A stretch of DNA of 64,000 nt from Cellulomonas sp. (GCF_015234515.1 NZ_JADGMY010000021.1:1-64000); one strand, 5' to 3'. Positions 1 through 8,292 are shown, numbered from the stretch's first letter. Notes: generated by a model not told the origin, from the letters alone. Translations and numbers: made by a program.

Positions 1-28
1 ACCGCAGGTCACGGGCCTGCACTAGGTG

Positions 29-103
29 GGTGGCTAACGGGACTTGAACCCGCGACCCCCTGGACCACAACCAGGTGCTCTACCTAGCTGAGCTATAGCC
101 ACC
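29..103 (-). tRNA. tRNA-His (GTG anticodon)
   Basis: The reverse strand folds into a full cloverleaf. The acceptor arms are 30-36 and 96-102, the T arm carries the usual GTTCAAGTC, and the anticodon loop reads TTGTGGT with anticodon GTG. A G precedes the acceptor stem at 103 and faces a C at 29, the extra G(-1):C73 pair typical of histidine tRNAs. The 3' CCA is not encoded. A short inverted repeat at 4-20 downstream of the 3' end may be its terminator. Confidence 0.95.
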
Positions 104-250
104 GTGGCACGGACCGCCGTATCCCGAGGGATGCGACGGTGCTGCACCTGGTCCGACGCGAGCGCCGGGCCGACGATGAGTGTAGCCGGTGCCGCGCCGG
201 CCTTCGTCACGCATTCGCGCCCTGGCGCACCCGAGAGTGTGCGAGACGCG

Positions 251-1174
251 TCACAGCCGTGCGACGACGGCGTCCGCGAACCGCTCGGCCGACCCGGGGG
301 CGTGCTCGAAGAACAGCGACGGCTCCGCCAGCTCGACCTCCAGGACGACCGGCCGTCCCTCGTCGTCCGGGATGAGGTCGACGCGCGTGTACAGCAGGGG
401 CGCGCGGTCGGGGAACACCTTGCCGAGCTCCGCGACGACGAGGTCGCCGACCGCACGCTCCTGCTCGCTCACGTCGCGCGCGGCCAGCACGCGCTCGCGG
501 AAGAGCACGCCTTCCTTCTCCCCCGCCCGGTACGGCCCCTCCAGCAGCGGCTCCTTGCGCACGGAGTGGCTGAACTCGCCGTCGACGTACACCAGCGCGC
601 TCTCGCCCTGCGTGTCGACCCGGGTGAGGTACCGCTGCAGCATGACCCGCCGACCGACCGCCAGCAGGTTCTTGGCGTGCGTGATGGCCAGGGAGCGGGA
701 CGGCGTCTGGCCCGCGTCGTAGCGGCCGGTGTCGCGCGAGCCCGCGCTGACCGTCGGCTTGATGACGAAGTCCCCGAAGGCGGGGAAGCGCGTGTGGATC
801 GCGCGCGCGTCGAGGTTGCGCTCGGGGTCGAGCCAGATCGTGGGGACGATCGGGATGCCCCGCTGCTCGAGGTCGCGCAGGTAGGTCTTGTCGATGTTCC
901 AGGCCACGACGTCGGCAGGGTTGAGCAGCTGCGACGTGCGCTCGACGCGTCGGGTCCAGTCGGCGAACTGGGTGGGCCGGTCCGTGTAGTCCCAGGTCGA
1001 GCGGATGAGGACGTGCGGGTAGGCCGACCAGTCCACCGTCGGGTCGTCCCAGACGACGACGTCCGTGGGGACGCCGCGCTCGGCCAGCGCGGCGCGCAGC
1101 GGGACGTCGTCCGGGTCGAGCTGCGGCAGCTGGGCGCACGTGGCGAGGGCAAGGCGTGCGGTGGGTTCGCTCAC
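251..1174 (-). CDS. ATP-grasp domain protein, RimK/DcsG-like
   Basis: A 307-residue protein with the layout of an ATP-grasp carboxylate-amine/thiol ligase: a small N-terminal domain, an ATP-binding lysine segment near residues 136-144 (FVIKPTVSAGSRDTG) and a C-terminal metal-binding stretch rich in acidic residues (VDLIPDD...VLEVELAEPS) near 265-295. The overall feel is that of the actinobacterial DcsG-like group, which includes the cycloserine ring-closing ligase, but no other cycloserine gene is nearby, so the substrate is unknown. The GTG at 1174 is preferred over a start 18 bases upstream because a -10 box TACAGT at 1182-1187 ends seven bases before it, which predicts a leaderless mRNA. 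Confidence 0.75.
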   Translation of the reverse strand: MSEPTARLALATCAQLPQLDPDDVPLRAALAERGVPTDVVVWDDPTVDWSAYPHVLIRSTWDYTDRPTQFADWTRRVERTSQLLNPADVVAWNIDKTYLRDLEQRGIPIVPTIWLDPERNLDARAIHTRFPAFGDFVIKPTVSAGSRDTGRYDAGQTPSRSLAITHAKNLLAVGRRVMLQRYLTRVDTQGESALVYVDGEFSHSVRKEPLLEGPYRAGEKEGVLFRERVLAARDVSEQERAVGDLVVAELGKVFPDRAPLLYTRVDLIPDDEGRPVVLEVELAEPSLFFEHAPGSAERFADAVVARL

Positions 1175-1287
1175 GCCTCGCACTGTACCCACGCCGTGTG
1201 ACGGGCACGCTCCGCGCAGGTGACGGGCGGGCGACGCGTCGCCCCCGCGCGGGGGGCCGCAGCGGCCGCGGGTCGACCGCTGCCGCG

Positions 1288-2367
1288 TCAGGCGGGTCCG
1301 GGGTCGGCGGTGGTGAGACGGTGCAGCGCCCGCACGACGGTGCCGGCCGAGGCCGTTCCCACGGGGTGACCCGCGCCGTCCAGCACGTCCACGACGCCGC
1401 CGTCCGGGGTGTCGACGGCGGCGGCGAGGGCCGTGACGACGTCACCGAGCTCCGCACCGAGCCGCACCGTCCGCCCGGGCGTGGGCGCGGACGTCGTGCC
1501 GTCGCCGCGCGGCGGGTCGTCGAGGTCGGCGCGCTCGAGCCTGCCCAGAGCCAGCAGGCGGGCCGTCCTGCCGCGACCCACCAGGTCCGCCACGGCCGCG
1601 GACGCGGGCCGCGCGACGATCTCGAGCGGGGGCGCCAGCTGCTCGACGCGCGCGCCCCGGCTCAGGACGACGACGCGGTCGGCCATGCGCACGGCCTCGT
1701 CAATGTCGTGCGTCACCATCATCACCGTCGTGCCCAGGTCGCGCTGCAACCGGATGAACTCCTGCTGCAGGCGGGCGCGGCCCACCGGGTCGACGGCCCC
1801 GAACGGCTCGTCCATGAGCAGCACGGGCGGGTCCGTCGCGAGGGCCCGCGCCACGCCGACGCGCTGCCGCTCCCCTCCCGACAGCTCGTGCGGCCACCGG
1901 CGCGCGTACCTCGCGGGCTCGAGCCCCACCAGCGTGAGCAGCTCGGCGACGCGCTCGCGCGTGCGCCGGCGGTCCCACCCCAGCAGCGCCGGCACGGTCG
2001 CCACGTTCTGCTCGACCGTGCGGTGCGGGAAGAGCCCGACGTTCTGGATGACGTACCCGATGCGGCGGCGCAGCGCGACGGGGTCGACGTCGGTGACGTC
2101 CTCGTCACCCAGCACGATGCGGCCCGCGGTCGGCTCGACGAGGCGGTTGGCCATCCGCAGCGTCGTCGACTTGCCGCACCCGGAGGGACCGACGAGGACG
2201 AGCAGCTCGCGCTCACGCACGGCGAGCGACAGGTCGTCGACCGCGACCGACCCCGCGTACTCCTTGCGCACGGACTCGAACCGGATGGCGACCGCGAGGT
2301 CGTCGGCACCTCCGGAGGTCGCCTGCCCGGCCACGGTCCCGTCGGGTCGCGGTACGGAGGTCGTCAC
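1288..2367 (-). CDS. ABC importer ATP-binding subunit, OpuCA/ProV type (compatible solute or quaternary amine)
   Basis: A 359-residue cytoplasmic ATPase with Walker A GPSGCGKST near residues 60-68, Q-loop, signature LSGGERQRVG, Walker B LLMDEPFGAVD and H-loop MMVTHDIDEA. The sequence after Walker A (RMANRLVEPTAG) is characteristic of glycine betaine/carnitine/choline importers. The C-terminal 100 residues form a degenerate, CBS-like regulatory region that I cannot assign firmly. It is transcribed away from the two permease genes and binding lipoprotein, with which it should assemble. The GTG at 2367 has TAGCGT at 2376-2381, eight bases upstream and no Shine-Dalgarno, so it is probably leaderless; longer starts would run into the divergent permease gene. 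Confidence 0.85.
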   Translation of the reverse strand: MTTSVPRPDGTVAGQATSGGADDLAVAIRFESVRKEYAGSVAVDDLSLAVRERELLVLVGPSGCGKSTTLRMANRLVEPTAGRIVLGDEDVTDVDPVALRRRIGYVIQNVGLFPHRTVEQNVATVPALLGWDRRRTRERVAELLTLVGLEPARYARRWPHELSGGERQRVGVARALATDPPVLLMDEPFGAVDPVGRARLQQEFIRLQRDLGTTVMMVTHDIDEAVRMADRVVVLSRGARVEQLAPPLEIVARPASAAVADLVGRGRTARLLALGRLERADLDDPPRGDGTTSAPTPGRTVRLGAELGDVVTALAAAVDTPDGGVVDVLDGAGHPVGTASAGTVVRALHRLTTADPGPA

Positions 2368-2375
2368 GGTCAGCG

Positions 2376-2448
2376 ACGCTAGCGGGCGCCACCGACACCC
2401 GCCCGGCGGGCCGTCCCGCGCGCGGCTGTCGGTGCCCGTCAGTAGGTT
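2376..2448. promoter_or_regulatory. Divergent promoter pair for the ABC importer
   Basis: Two -10 boxes face opposite ways: TAGCGT (2376-2381, minus strand) eight bases before the ATPase start, and TAGGTT (2443-2448, plus strand) seven bases before the permease start at 2456. Neither start has a Shine-Dalgarno sequence, so both messages appear leaderless. The short space between the boxes would let one regulator control both transcripts; I saw no clear operator there. Confidence 0.6.
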
Positions 2449-2455
2449 CGAGCGC

Positions 2456-3181
2456 ATGCCGTCCGGACCGGTCCTCGCGGCCGCCGCCAACCCGTGGTTC
2501 TCGTGGGACTACCTCGAGCGCAACGGTGCCGACGTGCTGCGCCACACCCAGCAGCACGCGTCGCTGACGGTCCAGGCCGTGGTGATCGCGTTGGTCGTGG
2601 CCCTCCCGCTCGCGGCGCTCGCCCACGTCCGGCCGCGGCTCGCCGGCCCGGTGCTGGCCTCGACGGGGGTGCTCTACACGATCCCGTCGCTGGCGCTGTT
2701 CGCCGTCCTGGCGCCCGTCACCGGGATCGGCCGCACCACCGTGCTCATCGGGCTCGTCGTGTACGCGCTGCTCGTGCTCGTGCGCAACGTGCTCGTCGGG
2801 CTGCAGGGCGTCGACCCCGCGGTGCTCGACGCGGCGCGCGGCATGGGCTACGGACGGCTGCGCCTCCTGCTCGGGGTCGAGCTGCCGCAGGCGGTCCCCG
2901 CGATGGTGACGGGCCTGCGCCTGGCGACGGTCAGCACGGTCGCGCTGGTCACGGTGGGTGTCGTCGTCGGGTACGGCGGGCTCGGCCAGCTGATGTTCCG
3001 TGGCTTCCGCAGCGGCTACCACGCCGAGATCATGACGGCCACGGTGCTGTGCCTCCTCCTCGCGCTCGTGGCGGACCTCGCGCTCACGCTGCTCGGCCGG
3101 GCCCTGACGCCCTGGCGCCGCACCTCGCGGACCACGGACGCGCCGCACGGCACCCCGCAGGAGGCGCCGTGGACGTCCTGA
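2456..3181 (+). CDS. ABC importer permease 1, OpuCB/ProW type
   Basis: A 241-residue inner-membrane permease with about five to six hydrophobic helices and the binding-protein-dependent EAA-like loop (VDPAVLDAARGMGYGRLRLL, followed by a PQAVPAMVTGLR segment). Short permeases used in pairs are the norm for OpuC/ProWX-like systems. The ATG at 2456 is chosen because the -10 box TAGGTT ends seven bases earlier; the open frame extends far upstream only as a shadow of the divergent ATPase gene. Its 3' end overlaps the next permease by 13 bases, implying co-translation. Substrate is inferred from family only. Confidence 0.85.
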   Translation: MPSGPVLAAAANPWFSWDYLERNGADVLRHTQQHASLTVQAVVIALVVALPLAALAHVRPRLAGPVLASTGVLYTIPSLALFAVLAPVTGIGRTTVLIGLVVYALLVLVRNVLVGLQGVDPAVLDAARGMGYGRLRLLLGVELPQAVPAMVTGLRLATVSTVALVTVGVVVGYGGLGQLMFRGFRSGYHAEIMTATVLCLLLALVADLALTLLGRALTPWRRTSRTTDAPHGTPQEAPWTS

Positions 3182-3936
3182 CCGAGGCGCTCCGCTGGCT
3201 GAACGACCCCCTGAACTGGTCGGGCAGGCAGGGCATCCTCGCGCTGACCCGCACGCACCTCGAGGTCTCGGCCGTCGCCGTCGCGATCGCGCTCCTCGTG
3301 GCGCTGCCGACCGGGCTCTGGCTCGGTCACCGCGGGCGCGGGGCGACCGTCGGAGTCGTCGTCGCCAACACCACACGCGCGCTGCCGACGCTCGCGCTAC
3401 TCACCCTGCTCGCCGCGACCGGCTGGTTCGGGAGCACGGCCACCGCCCTGGCGTGCGCCGTCTTCGCGGTCCCGCCGATCCTCGCGAACGCCGTGACGGG
3501 TGTCGGCGGCGTCGACCCCGACGCGCGCGACGCCGCGCGCGGGCTGGGGATGTCCGGCACGCGCGTGCTGTGGTCGGTCGAGGTGCCGCTCGCCGTGCCG
3601 CTCGTCGCCGCCGGCATCCGCACGGGCGCGGTCCAGGTGCTCGCGACGGTCCCGCTCGCCGCGCTGGTCGGGGGCACGAGCCTGGGCACCATCGTGGTGA
3701 GCGGCTTCGCGACCCAGCGCTACGGCAAGGCCCTGGCCGGAGGATTCCTCGTGGCCGCGCTGTGCCTGCTGGTCGAAGGGCTCCTCGCGCTCCTGCAACG
3801 CGCCGTGACGCCGGCCGGGCTCCGGCACCGCGCCCGCGACGCGGACGGGGACGGGCGCACCGGCGGGCAGCGCCCGCGGCTCCCGGTTGCCCTCGGCGCC
3901 CGCCGCGGTTCGAATGAGACCGCGCAGTCTCCGTGA
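3169..3936 (+). CDS. ABC importer permease 2, OpuCD type
   Basis: A 255-residue permease homologous to its neighbour, with the same coupling-loop pattern (VDPDARDAARGLGMSGTRVLW). The N-terminal WLNDPLNWSGRQGI region precedes the first helix, and the last 45 residues after the final helix are a charged, low-complexity tail. The GTG at 3169 lies a few bases behind a GCAGGAGG Shine-Dalgarno inside the end of the preceding gene, so the two permeases are translationally coupled. The two permeases would form the membrane heterodimer for the ATPase on the other strand and the lipoprotein downstream. Confidence 0.85.
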   Translation: MDVLTEALRWLNDPLNWSGRQGILALTRTHLEVSAVAVAIALLVALPTGLWLGHRGRGATVGVVVANTTRALPTLALLTLLAATGWFGSTATALACAVFAVPPILANAVTGVGGVDPDARDAARGLGMSGTRVLWSVEVPLAVPLVAAGIRTGAVQVLATVPLAALVGGTSLGTIVVSGFATQRYGKALAGGFLVAALCLLVEGLLALLQRAVTPAGLRHRARDADGDGRTGGQRPRLPVALGARRGSNETAQSP

Positions 3937-4014
3937 CCGCCCTACTCCTCGCCGCGCGCGGCGGACCGGCCGCCGCACCCGACCTCATGCCGCACCTCTG
4001 ACAGGAGACCCCCG

Positions 4015-5028
4015 ATGCGCACCAGCTCGCGCAGCCGCACGATCGGCGTCCTGGCCGCCGCCGTCCTCGCCCTCGGCGCCTGCGGGACACCCGGATCAGG
4101 CGGCGGGCAGGCCGAGCCCGACCCGACGAGCGCGGCCGGAGGCCCACCGGCGTGCGAGCCCGTCGCGGGCGAGACGCTCGTCGTGCTCGAGGACGACAAG
4201 GGCCTGCAGAACGCCGACAACGTCATCCCGGCCGTCAACGCCCAGGTCGCGGCCGACCACCCGGAGGTGGTCGAGCTGCTCGACGCCGTCTCGGCCGCTC
4301 TCGACACGGACCGGCTCATCGAGCTCAACCGGTCCGTCGACGTCGAGCGGCGCACACCGGCCGAGGTGGCTGCGCAGTTCGTGGAGGACGAGTCCCTGCA
4401 GGCGTCCGACCCGTCGCTCGGGACGGGCACGAGCCTGACCGTCGGTGCCGCCAACTTCTCCGAGAGCATCACCCTGGCGGAGATCTACGCGCAGGTGCTG
4501 CGCAGCGCTGGCTTCGAGACGCAGGCCCAGACCGTGGGTGCACGCGAAACGTACCTGCCCGCGCTGCAGTCCGGCGACGTCGCCGTCGTCCCGGAGTACG
4601 CCGCGACCCTGGCCACCTACCTCAACGCCCAGGTCAACGGTGCCGACGCGGCGCCCGTCGCGTCGAGCGACGTCGACGAGACGGTGGCAGCGCTGACCCC
4701 CCTCGCCGAGCAGAGCGGCGTCGTGATGGGTGCCGCCTCGGCCGCACAGGACCAGAACGCGTTCGCCGTCACCGCCGAGTTCGCGGCGGCGCACGACCTG
4801 ACCACGCTGTCGGACCTGGCCGCAGCGTGCGGCGGCGTCGTGCTCGCGGGCCCGCCCGAGTGCCCGGAGCGGCCGTTCTGCCAGGTCGGGCTCGAGGAGA
4901 CGTACGGACTGACGGTCGGGGAGTTCAAGTCCTACGACTTCGCTCTGATCGGTCAGGCCGTCCGGCAGGGCGACGCGGCCGTGGGCCTGGTCACGTCGTC
5001 CGACGGCTCACTGGCCCCACGCGACTGA
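4015..5028 (+). CDS. ABC importer substrate-binding lipoprotein, OpuAC-like, apparently circularly permuted
   Basis: A 337-residue lipoprotein with a signal peptide and lipobox LGAC (acylated Cys about 23). The recognisable start of an OpuAC/ProX-type binding domain, LTVGAANFSESITLAEIYAQ, appears only at residue 141 and runs to the end, stopping at GLVTSSDGSLAPRD. The piece that normally follows that point, beginning LVVLEDDKGL and ending with an Asn-rsVDVE-PAEVAAQF stretch, lies instead at residues 55-130 before the domain. The order of the fold is therefore rotated, with a Gly/Ser/Pro linker after the lipobox. AGGAG eight bases before the ATG supports the start. It sits 78 bases after the permeases and should deliver ligand to them. 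Confidence 0.8.
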   Translation: MRTSSRSRTIGVLAAAVLALGACGTPGSGGGQAEPDPTSAAGGPPACEPVAGETLVVLEDDKGLQNADNVIPAVNAQVAADHPEVVELLDAVSAALDTDRLIELNRSVDVERRTPAEVAAQFVEDESLQASDPSLGTGTSLTVGAANFSESITLAEIYAQVLRSAGFETQAQTVGARETYLPALQSGDVAVVPEYAATLATYLNAQVNGADAAPVASSDVDETVAALTPLAEQSGVVMGAASAAQDQNAFAVTAEFAAAHDLTTLSDLAAACGGVVLAGPPECPERPFCQVGLEETYGLTVGEFKSYDFALIGQAVRQGDAAVGLVTSSDGSLAPRD

Positions 5029-5055
5029 GGAGCGCACGGGCGGCGGGAGCCGCGC

Positions 5056-6561
5056 TCAGCGGCCCGCCGCCTCCAGCAGCCGCAGCCACACCTCGCTGAG
5101 CGTCGGGTACGACGGCACCGCGTGCCACAGGCGGGAGAGCGGGACCTCCCCCACGACGGCGATGGTCGCGGCGTGCAGCATGTCCGCGACGTCCGGGCCC
5201 ACGAAGGTCGCCCCGACGACGACGTCACGCCGGGTGTCGACGACGAGCTGTGCGCGACCCTCGTACCCGACGGCCGTGACCGTCGCGGCGGCGAGGTCGC
5301 CCAGCTCGTACGTGAGCACCTCGACGTCCAGGCCCGCACGCTCCGCCTGCTCCTGCGTGCGGCCGACCCACGCGACCTGCGGGCGCGTGAACACCACCTG
5401 CGGAACGGCGGCCGTGTCGGCCGTCGCTCGGTACCGCGACCAGGGCCCCGCGGCGGCCTCGGCCTGCCGGGACGGCCCTGCGACGGCATCGTCGGCGTCC
5501 GCCGGACGCGGGTCGAACCGGGCCGCGATCACGTCACCGACCACCCGGGCGTCGTACTTGCCCTGGTGCGTCGTCGCGGTGCGGCCGGTCACGTCACCGG
5601 CCGCGAACAGCCACCCGCCGTCGACCCCGGCGACCTGGAGGCGGTCGTCGACGTCGAGCGCACGGCCAGGGCGCAGACCCAGGGTCTCGAGCCCGAGGTC
5701 GTCGGTCGCCGGCCGTCGCCCGGTCGCGACGAGCACCTCGTCCGCCGTCAGTCGCTCGGGTGCCCCCGCGTCGCTCCCAGCACCGTCACCAGGCCGGTGC
5801 TCGACCCCCAGGTGCACCCCGGCGTCGTCGCGGACGGCCGACGTCACCGTCGCGCCCAGCACGACGCGCACGCCCCGGCCGGCAAGTGCCCGCGCCACGG
5901 CCTCCCCCGCGAACGGCTCCGCCCCCGCGAGCAGGCGTCCGCCGCGCACCAGCACCGTCACGTCGCTGCCCAGGTCCGCGAAGGCGGTCGCCAGCTCGGT
6001 GGCCACGACACCGCCCCCGACCACGGCGAGGCGTGCGGGGACCCGGTGCGCCGACGTCGCCTCACGGCTCGTCCACGGCCGCACGTCCGCGAACACCTCG
6101 GGAACCACCGGCAGCGAGCCGGTGGCGACGACGACGGCACAGCGTGCCGCCACGACGCGCTCCGTGCCGTCCGCGCCGTCGACGACCAGGGTGCGTGGTC
6201 CGGTGAAGCGGGCGTGACCGCGCAGCAGCGTCAGACCGGCGCCCTCGACCCACGCGACCTGCCCCGCGTCGTCCCAGTGGGCAGCGACCTCGTCGCGCCG
6301 TGCGAGCACGGCCGCGGGGTCGAGCCGGCCGGTGACCGCGGCGTCCGCCCCGGGCACCGCCTGCGCGGCCGCCAGCGCGTCTCCCGGTCGGAGCAGCGCC
6401 TTCGACGGCATGCAGGCCCAGTACGAGCACTCCCCCCCGACCAGCGCGGGCTCGACCACGGCCACGCTCAGCCCGGTGCGCGAGGCACGGTCCGCGACGT
6501 TCTCCCCCACCGCGCCGGCACCCAGGACCACCACGTCGTAGCGGTCCGTCTCCTCAGCCAT
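5056..6561 (-). CDS. FAD-dependent pyridine nucleotide-disulfide oxidoreductase
   Basis: A 501-residue class I flavin disulfide reductase. The N-terminal FAD motif is GAGAVGENVA (residues 14-23), the redox-active pair is Cys45 and Cys50 in GGECSYWACMPSK, an NAD(P)-binding GGGVVATELATAF follows mid-protein, and the C-terminal interface ends PTLSEVWLRLLE. The usual active-site His-Pro of lipoamide dehydrogenases is replaced by Tyr-Pro (PSYPTLSE), so dihydrolipoamide is an unlikely substrate; mycothione, mercuric or another disulfide substrate is possible but not shown. GGAGGAG sits just before the ATG at 6561, which I prefer to a GTG 15 bases upstream. It converges with the binding-protein gene. 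Confidence 0.85.
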   Translation of the reverse strand: MAEETDRYDVVVLGAGAVGENVADRASRTGLSVAVVEPALVGGECSYWACMPSKALLRPGDALAAAQAVPGADAAVTGRLDPAAVLARRDEVAAHWDDAGQVAWVEGAGLTLLRGHARFTGPRTLVVDGADGTERVVAARCAVVVATGSLPVVPEVFADVRPWTSREATSAHRVPARLAVVGGGVVATELATAFADLGSDVTVLVRGGRLLAGAEPFAGEAVARALAGRGVRVVLGATVTSAVRDDAGVHLGVEHRPGDGAGSDAGAPERLTADEVLVATGRRPATDDLGLETLGLRPGRALDVDDRLQVAGVDGGWLFAAGDVTGRTATTHQGKYDARVVGDVIAARFDPRPADADDAVAGPSRQAEAAAGPWSRYRATADTAAVPQVVFTRPQVAWVGRTQEQAERAGLDVEVLTYELGDLAAATVTAVGYEGRAQLVVDTRRDVVVGATFVGPDVADMLHAATIAVVGEVPLSRLWHAVPSYPTLSEVWLRLLEAAGR

Positions 6562-6652
6562 GACTCCTCCGTCCACCCGGGTCGGTTCATCGTGGCGTGA
6601 CGCGCGGCAGCACGCCCGCCGAGGAGCCTGCCACGGTGTGGGGAGAGAACGA

Positions 6653-6687
6653 CGAAGCCCCGTCAGGACGGACCTGACGGGGCTTCG
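6653..6687 (-). terminator. Terminator of tRNA-Lys
   Basis: A perfect 14-bp stem (6653-6666 with 6674-6687) closes a 7-base loop, eight bases beyond the 3' end of the tRNA-Lys gene on the minus strand. There is no clear U tract, as is common in high-GC actinobacteria. Confidence 0.75.
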
Positions 6688-6694
6688 TGCGGGG

Positions 6695-6767
<73 letters not shown>

Positions 6768-6844
6768 GCGGCTCGAAGAGATTAGCAGGACCGCGGGGCC
6801 GGGTGCGAACCGGATGACCCCTCAGGCGCCCTCTGTGACGACGC

Positions 6845-7105
6845 TCACGCGTCCGGACGCTGCTCCTGGCTCGAGGGGTGCCACCACGGGTCGTCCGGCA
6901 GACCCTCCTTCTCGAGGAGCTCGGCGGAGGTCTCGCCCGTCGGGGCCATCAGGTCGACCAGCAACGTCAGCGGCACGTGCTCCGCCAGCAGCTCCTGCGC
7001 GTGCCGGGCCGCGTCCACGCCCAGGACCACGACGGTGTCGTCGGCCGCAGCCGGCACCGGCTCCGGGCCGCTCGCTCCCGCGTCGGGCACGCTGCGCTGC
7101 TGCAT
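6845..7105 (-). CDS. Small conserved hypothetical protein
   Basis: An 86-residue acidic cytoplasmic protein of unknown function. The core (DDTVVVLGVDAARHAQELLA followed by EHVPLTLLVDLMAP) looks like a beta strand and two amphipathic helices, and the tail is polar (DDPWWHPSSQEQ). There is no signal peptide or cofactor motif. The ATG at 7105 has GAGG about seven bases upstream; longer frames would read through the intergenic region. It lies 118 bases downstream of the GroES-like gene in the same direction. I do not recognise the family. Confidence 0.55.
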   Translation of the reverse strand: MQQRSVPDAGASGPEPVPAAADDTVVVLGVDAARHAQELLAEHVPLTLLVDLMAPTGETSAELLEKEGLPDDPWWHPSSQEQRPDA

Positions 7106-7223
7106 GGTCGACCTCGTCTCGTGGAACCGTGGATCTCGTCCCCCGTGCTGCACCGGAAGATACGCTCCGTTGCTGAGATCGACGAGGGGCGAGCTCGGGC
7201 ACGTCGGACAGACGTGTCGCGGA

Positions 7224-7577
7224 TCACAGGTAGAGGCCGGTGCCCTCGCCCCCGGCCCGCGGGTCCGCAACTCCGTGCACATCCTTCTCACGCAGCAGCA
7301 GGTACGTGCGACCGGACAGCTCGACCTCGGCCCTGTCCTCAGGGTCGAAGAGGACCCGGTCGCCGACCGCCACCTGCCGCACGTGCTCCCCCGCGGCGAC
7401 GACGTTCGCCCACGCCAGACGCTTGCCCATCGCGGCCGTGGCCGGGATCAGGATCCCGCCGCCCGTGCGACGCTCGGCGGCGTCGTCGTCCAGCTCGACG
7501 AGGAGCCGGTCGTTGAGCATGCGCAGGGGCAGGTCCCGGGCGGTGTCGGTCCGGGGTGTCTCGCTCGATGCACTCAC
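7224..7577 (-). CDS. GroES-like co-chaperone paralogue
   Basis: A 117-residue protein with the GroES beta-barrel pattern: LRMLNDRLLVELDD at the N terminus, GGILIPATA where the mobile loop and following strand fall, VAVGDRVLFDPED and a closing YLLLREKDVHGV. Compared with a standard 97-residue GroES it has an N-terminal polar leader and about 15 extra C-terminal residues (ADPRAGGEGTGLYL). No groEL is in this window, so it is probably an accessory copy. The GTG at 7577 has a -10 box TACCGT at 7585-7590 seven bases upstream, predicting a leaderless transcript divergent from the peroxiredoxin gene. Confidence 0.75.
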   Translation of the reverse strand: MSASSETPRTDTARDLPLRMLNDRLLVELDDDAAERRTGGGILIPATAAMGKRLAWANVVAAGEHVRQVAVGDRVLFDPEDRAEVELSGRTYLLLREKDVHGVADPRAGGEGTGLYL

Positions 7578-7651
7578 GTCGCCGACGGTACCCCCCGGCG
7601 ATCTAGGCTGGCGCAGGTCGTCCCCCGTCCCCGACCCGCAGGAGTGAACCC

Positions 7652-8119
7652 GTGCCTCGCCTCACCGTCGGAGACCCGGCGCCCGACCTCACGCTCCCCA
7701 GCACGACCGGTGACCGGGTCTCCCTGAAGGACCTGCGCGGCCGCTCGGTCGTCGTGTACTTCTACCCCGCGGCGGGCACCCCCGGGTGCACGAAGCAGGC
7801 GTGCGACTTCCGCGACTCGCTGGCCCCGCTCACGGCCGCCGGCTACGCGGTCGTCGGCGTCTCACCCGACCCGCTCGACAAGCTGACGGCGTTCGCGGAG
7901 CACGAGGGCCTGACGTTCCCCCTGCTCTCCGACCCCGACCACGAGACCCTCGAGGCCTGGGGTGCGTGGGGCGAGAAGACGAACTACGGGCGCACGTACA
8001 CCGGCGTGATCCGCTCCACAGTGGTCGTCGACCCGCAGGGGACGGTCGCGCTCGCGCAGTACAACGTCCGGGCGACGGGCCACGTGGCCAAGCTGCGCCG
8101 CGACCTCGGCATCGACTGA
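7652..8119 (+). CDS. bcp: Thioredoxin-dependent thiol peroxidase (Bcp/PrxQ peroxiredoxin)
   Basis: A 155-residue cytoplasmic peroxiredoxin that reduces hydrogen peroxide and organic hydroperoxides. The motif YFYPAAGTPGCTKQACDFRD places the peroxidatic Cys at 46 and the resolving Cys at 51, the five-residue spacing of atypical 2-Cys Bcp enzymes. VSPDPLDKLTAFAEHEGLTFPLLSD and the C-terminal VLD-like strand also match. Length is normal for the family. The GTG start follows AGGAG by about eight bases. It is a stand-alone gene ending 44 bases before tRNA-Leu; thioredoxin at 11.6-12.0 kb is a plausible reductant. Confidence 0.93.
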   Translation: MPRLTVGDPAPDLTLPSTTGDRVSLKDLRGRSVVVYFYPAAGTPGCTKQACDFRDSLAPLTAAGYAVVGVSPDPLDKLTAFAEHEGLTFPLLSDPDHETLEAWGAWGEKTNYGRTYTGVIRSTVVVDPQGTVALAQYNVRATGHVAKLRRDLGID

Positions 8120-8162
8120 GGGAGGCCCCGGGCGAGGCGCGCGTGCCAGACTCGGGGCGCAC

Positions 8163-8248
8163 GCGGGAGTGGTGAAACGGCAGCCACGCCAGGTTTAGGT
8201 CCTGGTGCCCGCAAGGGCGTGCGGGTTCGACTCCCGCCTCCCGCACCA
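8163..8248 (+). tRNA. tRNA-Leu (TAG anticodon)
   Basis: A class II tRNA with a long variable arm. The acceptor stem GCGGGAG pairs with CTCCCGC, the anticodon stem CCAGG/CCTGG holds loop TTTAGGT with anticodon TAG, and the T loop is GGTTCGACTCC. The 3' CCA is encoded at 8246-8248. Confidence 0.96.
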
Positions 8249-8278
8249 CGGGGCCGGGGCGCACGCGCCCCGGCCCCG
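8249..8278 (+). terminator. Terminator of tRNA-Leu
   Basis: A perfect 13-bp GC-only stem (8249-8261 with 8266-8278) and a CACG loop begins at the base after the tRNA CCA. It also lies just beyond the stop of the GH81 gene on the other strand, so it may terminate both. Confidence 0.8.
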
Positions 8279-8292
8279 CTGTCGTGCGTTCC

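Noticed and set aside
34..456. Open frame ending in a GRGFKSR-like tail across the tRNA-His gene
   Set aside because: It reads through the tRNA and the end of the ATP-grasp gene; such tails are a known artefact of translating tRNA T arms.
5031..5058. Terminator between the binding-protein and oxidoreductase genes
   Set aside because: The GAGCGC/GCGCTC arms are short, include the oxidoreductase stop codon and are likely by chance at this GC content.
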